From Spirosoma sp. SC4-14 (GTDB lineage Bacteria; Bacteroidota; Bacteroidia; Cytophagales; Spirosomataceae), in contig NZ_CP147518.1 in NCBI RefSeq assembly GCF_037201965.1, forward strand, positions 3,713,001 to 3,777,000: a stretch of 64,000 nt of DNA. The letters run 5' to 3'. This document shows, piece after piece, positions 32,269 through 41,928 of this stretch (its first letter is position 1; each line of letters opens with the position of its first letter). A model generated the notes under the pieces. That model saw nothing but the letters and a program-made list of their open reading frames with translations. It did not search any database and was not told the origin of the DNA. Made by a program: the position numbers and the translations under genes.

Positions 32269-34902
32269 TTAGCGAGGACGACCACCGCCCGACTGGCCTC
32301 CGGCGGCTGGTGCGGCCTGTTGTTGCTGGCCACCGCCATCGCCATCACCGCCTTTGATGTCGTCGTTATTCACGCCACGAGCCTTACGACGAGGTTGCTC
32401 AAAGGTCATTTTGCCGATCCGGTATGTGAATGTCACTTTTACGTTAGCGTTGTAGAGATTGGTAACGCTGACCTGAGTAAGCAATGGAGAACTCAGGTTC
32501 GTTCGCATTCTTACGCCATTGGTGGCAAAGTTCTCGGCGGCCAGACCAATGCTGCCCCGTTTGTTGGCCAGGTCCTTGCGGAAACCCAGCGAGTACATAT
32601 AAAAACTCCCCATCGTTCCCTGAAGCTGCGGCATTGGTCCCCGGAAGAAACTGAATACCTGAGCACTCCAGCCTTTGTTCAGCTGCAACTGGCTCATCAG
32701 GCGACCTCCAATGCTTACGCCCGATTTTTTGATGGTAATCGATTCTCCGGTGGCGTCTGGCGTTAGGCCCTGCATATACACATAATAACCGTCAATGCCA
32801 CCATTTACACTCCATTTAGAGGTTAGGTTGGTATTGAAAAAGATGTTTGAGCCGAAGGTACGCTGCACGCCGATGTTCTGGTAGGTCGTGATGATCCCTC
32901 CTGCCAGCGTATCTGAAGGAATGCGGATCTGCGTGATAGCATTGTTCGTTAACCGGCCGAAAATGGCGGCATTTAGATACGTTTTCTTGATCGTCGAGCT
33001 TAAACTCAACTCGAAATTATCAGTTAGCTCCGGACTCAGATTGGGGTTACCAACACTAATCATTTGCGGGTTTGCAGCGTTAGGGTTAGGGTTCAATTGC
33101 TGTAGACCAGGCCGCTGAATACGGCGGTTATAGGCCGCTTTCAGCGTGCTGCCACCTTTCAGACTTTTCGATACGTTAATGCTTGGTACCAGATTGCTAT
33201 AGTTTGGAATGTTGAGGTCCGTATTCGGCTTCGACTCGGTCGATTGCGTAGCCGATATGCTCGTGTATTCGTAGCGCGTACCAACTTTAAAGGTGTATTT
33301 GCTGGGCGTTACATAGGTATAGGAAATGTAGCCCGCACCAATATTCTGGTTATACGAGAGCGTGCCAGATGGGTTCGTTGGGTCGAACGACAGTTCGCCG
33401 GTGCTGCTACCAACCAGATACTGATACCGGCTGTCGACCCGGCGCATGATAGATTTTCCCCCAAACTCCAGCAACTGATTTTTGCGGATCGGTGTCTGGT
33501 AATCGGTCTGGATCGTAAACTCCTGATTGGTGTTATTATTCAGGTTTTGCTGGCGGGCCGTGAGGGTGGTGCCGTTGTTGAGAATGTCGGCATAAAAATT
33601 ATTCGTCAGGCCCGTCCGGCTGAATTGGGTTGAAATGCTCCATTCCTGCTGTGGCTTAAACGTGCGAACATAATCGATGTTCATATCCACCGAGTTCGAG
33701 AGATCTTTCCGGTTTACATCGCGGTTGGTCATTCTCAGCAACGAATCGCCAATGGAAGCGCTGGTTAGTTGATTTTGCTGTTGAACAAAATTGCGGGTGC
33801 CATAGCGGATATTGGCCGATAGCGACTGATCTTTAGCCAGGTCGTAGTCGATGCCGAGGGTGTATTGCCCGAATAGTGGCTTATCGAAGGCAGTACCTTC
33901 CTGGTGAGTTTGCTGATAATTAGTGCCTACCAGTGTGGTCTGATCCAGCGTCGAGGAGGCATGGTTGTACATAGCCCGGCCAAAGCCGCCCAGAGAAAGC
34001 CCCAGTTTCCCTTGCCGGTATGAGCCATTTAACCCCAGGTTTGACGCCCGCAGTCCAGCTCCGGCATCGACATTGAGCGTCAGGCCGTGCAGGGTATTCT
34101 TTTTCGTGACGATGTTGATGATTCCGGCGGCTCCTTCGGCATCATATTTAGCTGATGGGCTCGTGATTACTTCAACCGATTTGATCATATCGGCCGGAAG
34201 TTGTTTTAATGCATCGGCAACACTGGCTGCCACAATGGTAGAGGGTTTGTTGTTGATCAGTACGCGAATGTTCTGACTACCGCGCAGGCTAACGTTACCG
34301 TCCAGATCGACCGAAAGCATCGGTACCCGTTTAAGTACGTCCGATGCATCACCCCCTTTTGAGGTCAGATCTTTATCGGCGTTGAAAACCAGCCGGTCAA
34401 CTTTTTCTTCGACCAGGGCCGCCTGACCAGTCACAACCACTTCGCCCAGTGTTCGAACATCGGCTGCCAGTTTTACGGTTCCGATCGTGATGTCGGTCCC
34501 TTTAGCAATAGTGAATGGTTTGGAATCCAGGTTTTTATAGCCAATAAACGAATATTGAAGCCGATAGTCGCCCGGAGCCAGTTTTGTCATCGAGAAATAG
34601 CCTTTCGTATCCGAAGTCGTTCCGTCGACGGGTTTATTTGTTTTCTGACTGATGAGTGCAATAGTTGCAAACTCAACGGGTTTGCCCGAGGTAGAATCGA
34701 GCAGTATACCACTTATTTTACCATTGCCTTTTGGGGTATCCTCCGCAACGCCCGTAAATTCCTTTTTCCGTCGGTCGTTCTGTCCACCAAAACCCGGAGG
34801 GCCGCCCCCCGGAGGGCCAAATTGAGCGTTGGTAGTAGAAATGCCGGTAAGACCGCTCCAGAATCCAAGTGTGAGTAGTAAAAATAGAAGTGCGTGGCGC
34901 AT
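32269..34902 (-). CDS. TonB-dependent-receptor-like outer-membrane beta-barrel protein
   Basis: 877 residues. Signal peptide, then a Gly/Pro-rich stretch, a carboxypeptidase-regulatory-like domain (about 60-150; GKISGILLDSTSGKPVEFATI), a TonB plug domain (about 150-270; SLRGSQNIRVLINNKPS, YDAEGAAGIINIVTKK) and an outer-membrane beta-barrel of the family common in Bacteroidota. The last 40 residues (DIKGGDGDGGGQQQQAAPAA...) are a low-complexity tail that is unusual because these proteins normally end in a barrel strand with terminal aromatic. It is divergent from the LytS/LytTR pair. The substrate is unknown. Confidence 0.88.
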   Translation of the reverse strand: MRHALLFLLLTLGFWSGLTGISTTNAQFGPPGGGPPGFGGQNDRRKKEFTGVAEDTPKGNGKISGILLDSTSGKPVEFATIALISQKTNKPVDGTTSDTKGYFSMTKLAPGDYRLQYSFIGYKNLDSKPFTIAKGTDITIGTVKLAADVRTLGEVVVTGQAALVEEKVDRLVFNADKDLTSKGGDASDVLKRVPMLSVDLDGNVSLRGSQNIRVLINNKPSTIVAASVADALKQLPADMIKSVEVITSPSAKYDAEGAAGIINIVTKKNTLHGLTLNVDAGAGLRASNLGLNGSYRQGKLGLSLGGFGRAMYNHASSTLDQTTLVGTNYQQTHQEGTAFDKPLFGQYTLGIDYDLAKDQSLSANIRYGTRNFVQQQNQLTSASIGDSLLRMTNRDVNRKDLSNSVDMNIDYVRTFKPQQEWSISTQFSRTGLTNNFYADILNNGTTLTARQQNLNNNTNQEFTIQTDYQTPIRKNQLLEFGGKSIMRRVDSRYQYLVGSSTGELSFDPTNPSGTLSYNQNIGAGYISYTYVTPSKYTFKVGTRYEYTSISATQSTESKPNTDLNIPNYSNLVPSINVSKSLKGGSTLKAAYNRRIQRPGLQQLNPNPNAANPQMISVGNPNLSPELTDNFELSLSSTIKKTYLNAAIFGRLTNNAITQIRIPSDTLAGGIITTYQNIGVQRTFGSNIFFNTNLTSKWSVNGGIDGYYVYMQGLTPDATGESITIKKSGVSIGGRLMSQLQLNKGWSAQVFSFFRGPMPQLQGTMGSFYMYSLGFRKDLANKRGSIGLAAENFATNGVRMRTNLSSPLLTQVSVTNLYNANVKVTFTYRIGKMTFEQPRRKARGVNNDDIKGGDGDGGGQQQQAAPAAGGQSGGGRPR

Positions 34903-35147
34903 TGTTTTCTGAGATTAAACAGCCAAAGCAACAACCATTTTATTTCTCCCAAAAATGCAATAGACCGAAGCCCTGAAAATGTCGGCAGAACCCTCAATTC
35001 TACCGATGAATAGAAATATACTCAGACTACATACCGAATGGAGCCATTCGTCGGTCAGAATTTCGATACTGTCGGGAAACTCTGGAAATGTGCCGATTCG
35101 ATAGCCATTTCCCGGAATTTTACTATATACTTGTAGCTTTCTTTATA

Positions 35148-36218
35148 ATGATGGCTTCTACTCTTTTTTCCCGTCGCTATGTTTCGGTACTAATTCATGT
35201 ACTGGGCTGGATTTTACTGGGGTTTTCGCTGTTTTTTTTCCCTTCGTTCAATTCTGATATTCAGCTTCCCCAAATGTTCTGGGTGCGTCAGGTGTTATTT
35301 TTTGGCCTGATGATTGGCATGTTTTACCTGAATGCCCTGATTTTGGTTCCCCGGTTGTTGCTGCGCAGTCAAACGGGAAAATACGTAATGGCTCTGATTC
35401 TGGTTGCCTGCATGGCTCTGATTCTGGTTGCCTGCATGGAATATGGGTTTAACCTGCCCGTTCAGATGCACCGTGCTTTTCATCCCGACGGAACCGGAAA
35501 GCCAAAATATTATGGATGGATTCAGCCGACACTCTTTACGGTTATCCTGATTCTTGGTATTAGTACCAGCATTGCGCTGGTGCAAAAATGGCAGGCCGAT
35601 GCTAACCTCCGGCTGGCTCTGGAACAGGCAAAAACAACATCTGAACTATCTTTTCTGAAGGCGCAGATTAACCCCCATTTCTTTTTCAATACACTCAACA
35701 ATATTTATGCGCTGACGTTGATCGATGTTGAAACGGCTCGCGAAGCGCTTCATCGGCTCTCCAGAATGATGCGTTATGTGTTATATGAAACCCAGGCCGG
35801 TACAACCTTACTTAGTAAGGAAATCGATTTTTTGAGCGATTACATTCAGCTTATGCAGCTTCGGTTAACTGATAAGGTAACCGTTACCCTGGATACGCCC
35901 TCACCCTTACATGACCAATCGATTGCCCCCATGCTATTTTTGCCTTTTGTTGAAAATGCCTTTAAACATGGGGTTAGTACACTTGATAAAAGCCGCATTT
36001 TTATTCGTATTCAACAAACGGATCATCAGGTACTGATGGATGTACGCAATACGTTGTTTCCACAAAAAGCTCCGTCGCTGGAGGTTGGTAATGGTATTGG
36101 GCTGGTCAATACACGCCGTCGGCTTGATCTGTTGTATCCCGATCAGTATTCGCTGCATATCGAAGAACAGAATCCGGCTGGCGAATATCAGGTTCAACTT
36201 ATGCTGACCTTATCATGA
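35148..36218 (+). CDS. LytS/YehU-type membrane sensor histidine kinase
   Basis: 356 residues from ATG at 35148. An upstream ATG at 35088 would precede a near-consensus -7 box (TATACTTG, 35126-35133) and is less likely. Four hydrophobic segments (about 10-130) are followed by the histidine-kinase domain (LKAQINPHFFFNTLNNIYAL with the phospho-His, about 180-200) and an ATPase domain (FLPFVENAFKHG, NGIGLVNTRRRL). A perfect 24-bp tandem duplication makes MALILVAC repeat twice within a membrane helix. It overlaps its response regulator gene by 4 nt (ATGA), so the two form a two-component system. Confidence 0.92.
   Translation: MMASTLFSRRYVSVLIHVLGWILLGFSLFFFPSFNSDIQLPQMFWVRQVLFFGLMIGMFYLNALILVPRLLLRSQTGKYVMALILVACMALILVACMEYGFNLPVQMHRAFHPDGTGKPKYYGWIQPTLFTVILILGISTSIALVQKWQADANLRLALEQAKTTSELSFLKAQINPHFFFNTLNNIYALTLIDVETAREALHRLSRMMRYVLYETQAGTTLLSKEIDFLSDYIQLMQLRLTDKVTVTLDTPSPLHDQSIAPMLFLPFVENAFKHGVSTLDKSRIFIRIQQTDHQVLMDVRNTLFPQKAPSLEVGNGIGLVNTRRRLDLLYPDQYSLHIEEQNPAGEYQVQLMLTLS
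35388..35435 (+). repeat. Perfect 24-bp tandem duplication in the LytS membrane domain
   Basis: The 24-nt unit 35388-35411 is repeated exactly at 35412-35435, encoding MALILVAC twice in a row in a transmembrane helix. Identity at every base implies either a recent duplication or a slipping locus. Confidence 0.95.
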
Positions 36219-36982
36219 CCCTGACTTGTATTGCTGTCGATGATGAACCCCTTGCACTGGGACTCGTTTGTGCCTTTATTGAAAAAACTCCTTTTCTGGA
36301 GCTGAAAGGTCGGTATAGTAGCGCGGTAGAAGCCTTACAGGGGTTGTTACAACAACCTGTCGATGTGATTTTTCTGGATATACAGATGCCCGACCTGACA
36401 GGGCTGGAACTAGCCAGAGTACTGGAACGAAGTCACCGCGGAACCCATAAAACCCGCATTATTTTCACCACTGCCTTCGATCACTTTGCTTTGGATGGGT
36501 TTCGGGTCGACGCCCTGGATTATTTGCTGAAGCCATTCAATTATGAAGAATTTTTGCGGGCGGCCAGCAAAGCCCGTCACTATTTCGAACTGATTCAGCG
36601 TCCAGAATCAGCTCCTGCACCACTGGTTACGATTCCGATTAGCCCAGCCGATGCTACTGACGATTATTTGTTCCTAAAAGTGGAATATCAGTTGGTGCGG
36701 GTGGCCTATGGTGATATACTGTATATTGAAGGATTAAAAGATTACGTAAAAGTTTATCGCCAAACCGATCCCGACCGGCCGCTGTTATCGCTGACAAGCC
36801 TGAAAGCATTGGAAGAAAAATTGCCTTCCCGCCGGTTCATGCGCATTCACCGGTCATATATTGTAGCGTTGGAGAAAATAAACTCAATCACACGCAATTC
36901 TGTCCAGATTGGGTCGGCCGTCATTCCGGTCAGTGATCAGTACAAAGAACCCTTCGGACAATTTATCAGCAAATGGATATGA
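36215..36982 (+). CDS. LytTR-family response regulator
   Basis: 255 residues. The receiver domain (1-125) has the acidic pair Asp9/Asp10, the phospho-acceptor Asp55 in VIFLDIQMPD, and the K of YLLKPF. The LytTR DNA-binding domain (about 150-255) has ILYIEGLKDYVKVY and RFMRIHRSYIVAL. The start codon overlaps the stop of the kinase gene, so the two proteins are translationally coupled. Targets are unknown; the divergent outer-membrane receptor gene is a candidate. Confidence 0.93.
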   Translation: MTLTCIAVDDEPLALGLVCAFIEKTPFLELKGRYSSAVEALQGLLQQPVDVIFLDIQMPDLTGLELARVLERSHRGTHKTRIIFTTAFDHFALDGFRVDALDYLLKPFNYEEFLRAASKARHYFELIQRPESAPAPLVTIPISPADATDDYLFLKVEYQLVRVAYGDILYIEGLKDYVKVYRQTDPDRPLLSLTSLKALEEKLPSRRFMRIHRSYIVALEKINSITRNSVQIGSAVIPVSDQYKEPFGQFISKWI

Positions 36983-36984
36983 TC

Positions 36985-37043
36985 TAGAGTTTTCGGTGCT
37001 CCACAAAAGGAGGTTCTAAACAAGCGAAGCACCGAAAACTCTA
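36985..37043. terminator. Inverted repeat between convergent response regulator and purA
   Basis: Perfect 16-bp arms (36985-37000, 37028-37043) and a 27-nt loop. Positioned just after the response regulator stop and just before the purA stop on the other strand, so it may serve both. Confidence 0.75.
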
Positions 37044-37059
37044 AACTAAAAACTCATTA

Positions 37060-38349
37060 CTACAAACTCCCTACCGCCTGCCGATGGATGATGGCTTCGC
37101 GGTCGGGGCTGGTCGATATAAAACTGATAGGCAGGCTAAGCGTTTCTTCCAGAAATGAGACATAAGCGGCCAGCTCAGCAGGCATTTCATCGAAGGAATG
37201 AATGTTGGCCAGGTCGGTTTGCCAGCCTTTGAATGATTTGTATACCGGCGTCACAGCCGTGTCGCACAGGTCATAAGGCAATTGCTCGGTTAGTGTGCCG
37301 TCGGCAAGCTGGTAGTGAGTACAAACCTGAATTTCTTCGAAAATATTCAGAACATCGACCTTCATCATTACCAGTTGCGTAACGCCGTTGATCATGATGG
37401 CATATTTTAGCGCAGGTAGGTCGAGCCAGCCGCACCGACGTGGGCGGCCGGTTGTTGCTCCAAACTCACGGCCTTCCTGACGGATTTTCTCGCCAGTTTC
37501 ATCGGAAAGCTCAGTAGGGAATGGACCGCTACCCACGCGAGTACAATAGGCCTTGAAAATACCAAACACTTCGCCAATTTGCCGGGGAGCAATACCCAGT
37601 CCCGTACAGGCTCCGGCCGTCATGGTATTGGATGAGGTAACAAACGGATACGAACCAAAATCGATGTCGAGCAACGATCCCTGAGCTCCTTCGGCCAGTA
37701 CCTTTCTATTGTCGGTAAGCGCCTGATTCACTGCATATTCGCTATCCGTTAGCTGGAACTGTTTCATGAATTCGACAGCGGCAAAAAACTCAGCTTCAGC
37801 ATCTGGCAATATTGTTGCATAATCGTAATTGTTCTGTTCCAGAATTACTTTGTGCAAAGCGACCAGTTTGTTGTATTTAGCCGGGAAATTTGGCGACAGG
37901 ATATCACCAACGCGTAAGCCCTGACGAGCTACTTTGTCCTGATAGGCAGGACCGATACCGCGGAGGGTAGAGCCAATTTTCGATTCCCCTTTGGCCTGTT
38001 CATAGGCAGCATCCAGCAAACGATGGGTTGGAATGATGATCGAGGCTTTCTTGGAAATCTGGAGGTTGGCCGTAAGTGGCAGGTTGAATTTGGCCAGCCC
38101 GTCAATTTCTTTTTTAAACACAATGGGGTCGAGCACAACCCCATTGCCAATGATATTCAGAATATCGTCTCTGAATACCCCAGAAGGAATCTGGTGTAAA
38201 ACGTGCTTAAATCCGTTGAACTCAAGCGTGTGTCCGGCATTGGGTCCCCCCTGAAAACGGGCAACAACCTGATACTGTGGCGCCAGCACGTCCACAATTT
38301 TACCTTTTCCTTCGTCGCCCCACTGGAGGCCTAATAAAACATCTACCAT
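37060..38349 (-). CDS. purA: Adenylosuccinate synthetase
   Basis: 429 residues; GTP-dependent conversion of IMP and aspartate to adenylosuccinate in AMP synthesis. Recognised by the N-terminal LGLQWGDEGKGKIVD phosphate loop, GGPNAGHT, GPAYQDKVARQG, EGAQGSLLDIDFG and the C-terminal ISTSPDREAII (GxxG/TKxD-type guanine region). Length matches the family. It starts 27 nt downstream of the DUF3291 gene, so they may be co-transcribed. Confidence 0.97.
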   Translation of the reverse strand: MVDVLLGLQWGDEGKGKIVDVLAPQYQVVARFQGGPNAGHTLEFNGFKHVLHQIPSGVFRDDILNIIGNGVVLDPIVFKKEIDGLAKFNLPLTANLQISKKASIIIPTHRLLDAAYEQAKGESKIGSTLRGIGPAYQDKVARQGLRVGDILSPNFPAKYNKLVALHKVILEQNNYDYATILPDAEAEFFAAVEFMKQFQLTDSEYAVNQALTDNRKVLAEGAQGSLLDIDFGSYPFVTSSNTMTAGACTGLGIAPRQIGEVFGIFKAYCTRVGSGPFPTELSDETGEKIRQEGREFGATTGRPRRCGWLDLPALKYAIMINGVTQLVMMKVDVLNIFEEIQVCTHYQLADGTLTEQLPYDLCDTAVTPVYKSFKGWQTDLANIHSFDEMPAELAAYVSFLEETLSLPISFISTSPDREAIIHRQAVGSL

Positions 38350-38376
38350 TCGAATTGGCCGCTTAAGCGGCTATGA

Positions 38377-38850
38377 TTATGCTAATTCATTACTTTGAAC
38401 AGCCCTGGTTATGGGCATAGGCTGAATATCCCGAAACGTAAAAGCGTTTGGGCCAGTGCCAAACTGGTTTAAATAGCTGAGTCGTTCTTTGGCTTCTTCT
38501 ACGCTAGGAACATGCCCTACGGGAATCCACCAGAGGACGGTTGTCATCTGATCTGGTTTTTCGAACCATTTGCGTCGGTCTTTCATCACGTCGGTATGTA
38601 AGGTTCGAAAAACAAACGTCTGCAATTTTTCCGGCGATTCCCAGACCGACATATTCACAATGATACGCTCATCGTCGAATGGTCGAAAGTCGGTAGCGTT
38701 GTTGCCTTCGCCCTTTAAGCGCCAGATAAACCCATCACTTTGTTCGGCCAACTGATTAATGGTATCGAGCTGCGCAACAAAGTCAGCCATAATCGGGTGA
38801 TCGATGGTTGGGGCAAGCATCCGCGATATATTTAACTGAGCAAGATGCAT
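38377..38850 (-). CDS. DUF3291 family protein
   Basis: 157 residues from ATG at 38850. An in-frame ATG at 38898 is rejected because that upstream stretch lies within an inverted repeat (38871-38910). Core motifs HLAQLNISRM, DGFIWRL, VNMSVWESPEKLQTFVF and WWIPVGHVPSVEEAKERL identify DUF3291, a ferredoxin-like (dimeric alpha/beta barrel) family of unknown function related to antibiotic-monooxygenase-like folds. It lies between a Fur-family regulator and purA. Confidence 0.8.
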   Translation of the reverse strand: MHLAQLNISRMLAPTIDHPIMADFVAQLDTINQLAEQSDGFIWRLKGEGNNATDFRPFDDERIIVNMSVWESPEKLQTFVFRTLHTDVMKDRRKWFEKPDQMTTVLWWIPVGHVPSVEEAKERLSYLNQFGTGPNAFTFRDIQPMPITRAVQSNELA

Positions 38851-38870
38851 ATATAGTGGGTATGAAACAT

Positions 38871-38910
38871 GAACCAGGAGGTATGGAGCATACTTCATAC
38901 CTCCTGGTTC
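38871..38910. terminator. Inverted repeat between the Fur-family regulator and DUF3291 genes
   Basis: Perfect 15-bp arms (38871-38885, 38896-38910) with a 10-nt loop. It lies 16 nt beyond the regulator stop codon and can separate that gene from the DUF3291-purA transcript. Confidence 0.75.
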
Positions 38911-38926
38911 CGATCATGGGTATCGT

Positions 38927-39424
38927 TTATTCTTCAACAGGAACCTGTGCCACCTGAGACAGTTGTTTGTTTTCGCAGGAGTCGCGGGCGCAGGCACCAT
39001 AAAAAATTAATGAGTGATGCATAACATTAAATTTCAGCAAATCGCCGACCATATTCTGTATGTTTTGCACACGGGGGTCGCAAAACTCCATCACTTTATG
39101 GCAATCCGTACAGATGAGATGGTCATGCTGACGGTAGCCATACGATTTTTCGTATTGAGCCAGATTTCGTCCAAACTGATGTTTGGTTACTAAGTCGCAG
39201 TCTACCAGTACATCGAGCGTATTATAGACCGTTGCCCGGCTGACACGGTAGTTTTTATTCTTCATCGAGATATACAGTTCATCCACATCGAAGTGGTCTT
39301 CACGGTTGTAGATCTCTTCCAGAATGGCGAATCGTTCGGGTGTTTTGCGCAGCCCCTTGTTCTCAAGGTAAGCTGTGAAAATTGTCCGGGCAGATTCTAA
39401 ATTAGATTGTTTCGGCGCAGCCAT
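38927..39424 (-). CDS. Fur-family transcriptional regulator
   Basis: 165 residues. Winged-helix domain (about 18-95; [30 protein letters not shown]), then the dimerisation/metal domain with [17 protein letters not shown] and a second cysteine pair CARDSCENK that would form the structural zinc site. This pattern covers Fur, PerR and Zur; the metal or signal cannot be decided here. A perfect TAACTTTG box on the minus strand (39455-39448) lies 24 bp before the start codon. Confidence 0.92.
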   Translation of the reverse strand: MAAPKQSNLESARTIFTAYLENKGLRKTPERFAILEEIYNREDHFDVDELYISMKNKNYRVSRATVYNTLDVLVDCDLVTKHQFGRNLAQYEKSYGYRQHDHLICTDCHKVMEFCDPRVQNIQNMVGDLLKFNVMHHSLIFYGACARDSCENKQLSQVAQVPVEE

Positions 39425-39447
39425 ATCCGTTCCGATGATTGAAAGTA

Positions 39448-39455
39448 CAAAGTTA
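39448..39455 (-). promoter_or_regulatory. -7 element of the Fur-family regulator gene
   Basis: TAACTTTG on the minus strand, a perfect TAnnTTTG match, predicting a start near 39441 and a leader of about 17 nt. No clear -33 element. Confidence 0.5.
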
Positions 39456-39462
39456 TAGGTTT

Positions 39463-39541
39463 GAGGTATACGGTATTCGGTTTACGGTGGCAGGTGGGTG
39501 AATAAAATCGTATGAACCGCAAGCCAACTTCCGAAAACCGG
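39463..39541. repeat. Degenerate 7-nt repeat region between SpoT and Fur genes
   Basis: The left half reads as five consecutive 7-nt units beginning GGT (GGTATAC, GGTATTC, GGTTTAC, GGTGGCA, GGTGGGT). The right half has complementary-style AACCGN and CCGAA units, but arms pair only partly. It resembles a decayed member of the hairpin family seen at 7970 and 53185. Confidence 0.45.
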
Positions 39542-41812
39542 TTAAGAATCGAACCGAACAACCTCAAATACGCCGGGAACGCGCTCCAGTTTACGCATCA
39601 GAATTTCGAGGTGAGCTGTATCGTGAACATACAATCGGATATTACCTTCAAAAATACCGTCTTTTGAGTCAATTGTAACAGAGCGCATATTAATGTGCAG
39701 TTCATTGCTGATAACGCGCGTCACGTCGTTGACCAGGCCAACCCGGTCGGTTCCCGTAATGCGCAAACCCGCCAGAAACGCCAGCTCCTTCTGCGAAGTC
39801 CATTTGGCCTTAATAATACGGTTTCCATGATTCGACATTAGTTCGACCGCATTAGGGCAGGTTACGCGATGAATCTTGATGCCGTCGTTGATGGTTACGA
39901 AACCAAACACGTCGTCGCCCGAAATGGGGTTACAGCACTTGGAGAGTGTGTAGTCGATACGGTCCATATCTTCGCCAATGAGCAGCATGTCGGCATCTGC
40001 GCGTTCGCCATGAATCTTTTTGAGTTCTTTGGTGAACGATTTGGCGTCCTGGAGTGCATCGGTATTGAGCTTATTCTGCCGGTTTTCCTTTGCTTCCTTG
40101 TCGGCTTTAAATTTCTTGAATTCCTGAACGTCGATATGGCCTTTTCCTATACGGTAGAAGAAGTCGTCGGAGGTTTTCGACCCGAAATAAGCCCGGAGCT
40201 GGTTGATGGTTTCGTTTGTCATCTCCATCCTCAGCACCCGCAGTTTCTTCTGCGCCATATCGCGGCCATCGGTAACAAACCGTTTGTTCTCCTCCTTAAT
40301 GAGGTCTTTTATTTTGGTTTTGGCCTTCGAGGTAACCACAAACCGAAGCCAGTCTTCGCTGGGTTTCTGCCGGTTCGATGTAATGACTTCTACCTGGTCG
40401 CCATTTTGGAGCACATGGCTCAATGGAACCAATGTATTGTTGACTTTAGCGGCCATACACCGGGCACCAATCTGGGTATGAATATCGAACGCAAAATCGA
40501 GTGCTGTGGCTCCCCGTTGCAGCACTTTCAGATCCCCTTTAGGAGTAAAAACAAAAACTTCTTCGCTATACAGGTTGCTTCTAAAATCGTCGACAAACTC
40601 GATAGCGGTTTTTTTATCGCCATTTCCGGCCGATTCCAGCATGTCGCGAACCTGACTGATCCAGGCTTCGATACCGGCTCCTGCCTGCGTGTCGTTGCCT
40701 TTATATTTCCAGTGAGCAGCGTAGCCTTTCTCGGCAATTTCGTTCATTCGCTCGGTTCGGATCTGTACTTCAACCCACTGTCCTGACCGGCTCATAACGG
40801 TTGTATGCAGCGATTCGTAACCATTGGCGCGGGGGGTGCTGATCCAGTCTTTTAAACGATCTGGGTTGGGTTTGTAATGATCCGTAACGATCGAATAAGC
40901 CCGCCAGCAAGCAGCTTTCTCTTCTTCCTGCGGTACGTTTAATATGATCCGAACCGCAAAAAGATCATAGATTTCTTCGAATGGTTTTTTCGACTTGCTC
41001 AGCTTATTCCAGATCGAATAAATGGATTTCGGGCGGCCTTTAATAACATACTTGATTTTGGTTTCGGCCAGGTCTTTTTCGATGGGTTCGATAAACCGGC
41101 CAATAAACCGATCGCGGGCGATGCGTGTTTCGCGTAGTTTTTTGGCAATTTCTTTATAGGCGTCCGGCTCAACATGCTTCAGATAGAGATCTTCCAGCTC
41201 CGATTTGATGGAATAAAGACCCAGCCGGTGGGCGAGTGGAGCATAGATGTAAATCGTTTCGGCCGCAATTTTTAGCTGTTTATCGCGGGGCATCGAGTCG
41301 AGCGTCCGCATATTGTGGAGCCGATCGGCCAGTTTTACCAAAATTACCCGTACATCGTCGGATAGTGTCAACAGCATTTTTCGGAAATTCTCAGCCTGCT
41401 GTGAGGTGCCATACTCGAAAATGCCGGAAATCTTGGTAAGGCCATCGATGATGCGGGCAACTTTAGAGCCAAATGCCCGTTCGATGTCGGCAATAGTCGT
41501 GTCGGTATCTTCCACAACGTCGTGGAGAAGGGCAGCTACGATACTAGTGGTGCCTAATCCAATTTCTTCGACTGCAATCTGGGCAACAGCCAGTGGGTGG
41601 TAGATGTACGGTTCGCCCGAGCGCCGACGCATGTTTTTATGCGCTTCGGCGGAGGTATTAAATGCTTTTTTGATCAGTTTGGCATCATCGCCCTTCAGCA
41701 TGGGCTTGGCAGCCCGCAATAATCGCCGATAGCGTTTCAGGATTTCCTGCCGTTCCTGCTCTAAATCAATAACGGGTTCAACGTCGGGACGACGTTCGAG
41801 GGTATTCATCAT
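39542..41812 (-). CDS. spoT: RelA/SpoT bifunctional (p)ppGpp synthetase/hydrolase
   Basis: 756 residues with the full Rel/Spo layout: HD hydrolase domain (about 50-200; YHPLAVAQIAVE, LHDVVEDTDTT), synthetase domain (about 250-370; KGRPKSIYSIWNK, YESLHTTVM), TGS domain (about 410-470; EVFVFTPKGDLKVL) and C-terminal ACT domain (about 680-756; LRITGTDRVGLVNDVTRVIS). Both catalytic domains retain typical motifs, so it likely makes and degrades (p)ppGpp, the stringent-response alarmone. It stands alone upstream of the Fur-family gene. Confidence 0.95.
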   Translation of the reverse strand: MMNTLERRPDVEPVIDLEQERQEILKRYRRLLRAAKPMLKGDDAKLIKKAFNTSAEAHKNMRRRSGEPYIYHPLAVAQIAVEEIGLGTTSIVAALLHDVVEDTDTTIADIERAFGSKVARIIDGLTKISGIFEYGTSQQAENFRKMLLTLSDDVRVILVKLADRLHNMRTLDSMPRDKQLKIAAETIYIYAPLAHRLGLYSIKSELEDLYLKHVEPDAYKEIAKKLRETRIARDRFIGRFIEPIEKDLAETKIKYVIKGRPKSIYSIWNKLSKSKKPFEEIYDLFAVRIILNVPQEEEKAACWRAYSIVTDHYKPNPDRLKDWISTPRANGYESLHTTVMSRSGQWVEVQIRTERMNEIAEKGYAAHWKYKGNDTQAGAGIEAWISQVRDMLESAGNGDKKTAIEFVDDFRSNLYSEEVFVFTPKGDLKVLQRGATALDFAFDIHTQIGARCMAAKVNNTLVPLSHVLQNGDQVEVITSNRQKPSEDWLRFVVTSKAKTKIKDLIKEENKRFVTDGRDMAQKKLRVLRMEMTNETINQLRAYFGSKTSDDFFYRIGKGHIDVQEFKKFKADKEAKENRQNKLNTDALQDAKSFTKELKKIHGERADADMLLIGEDMDRIDYTLSKCCNPISGDDVFGFVTINDGIKIHRVTCPNAVELMSNHGNRIIKAKWTSQKELAFLAGLRITGTDRVGLVNDVTRVISNELHINMRSVTIDSKDGIFEGNIRLYVHDTAHLEILMRKLERVPGVFEVVRFDS

Positions 41813-41928
41813 GGATGGCGTCTTTGCAGCTAATTGCCTACAGGGTTGTACTCATACTACCAAGATAACAAAATATTAATCGAAAAACGATCATCGGGTT
41901 GTTAAAAATAAAACCTTCGCAAAATTCG

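Noticed and set aside
38851-38898. N-terminal extension of the DUF3291 protein
   Set aside because: That stretch overlaps an inverted repeat that probably ends the upstream gene, and the conserved family start HLAQLN follows the internal ATG directly.
39869-40786. A 305-codon plus-strand frame opposite spoT
   Set aside because: spoT is certain in the opposite strand; the antisense translation has no recognisable domain or start context.
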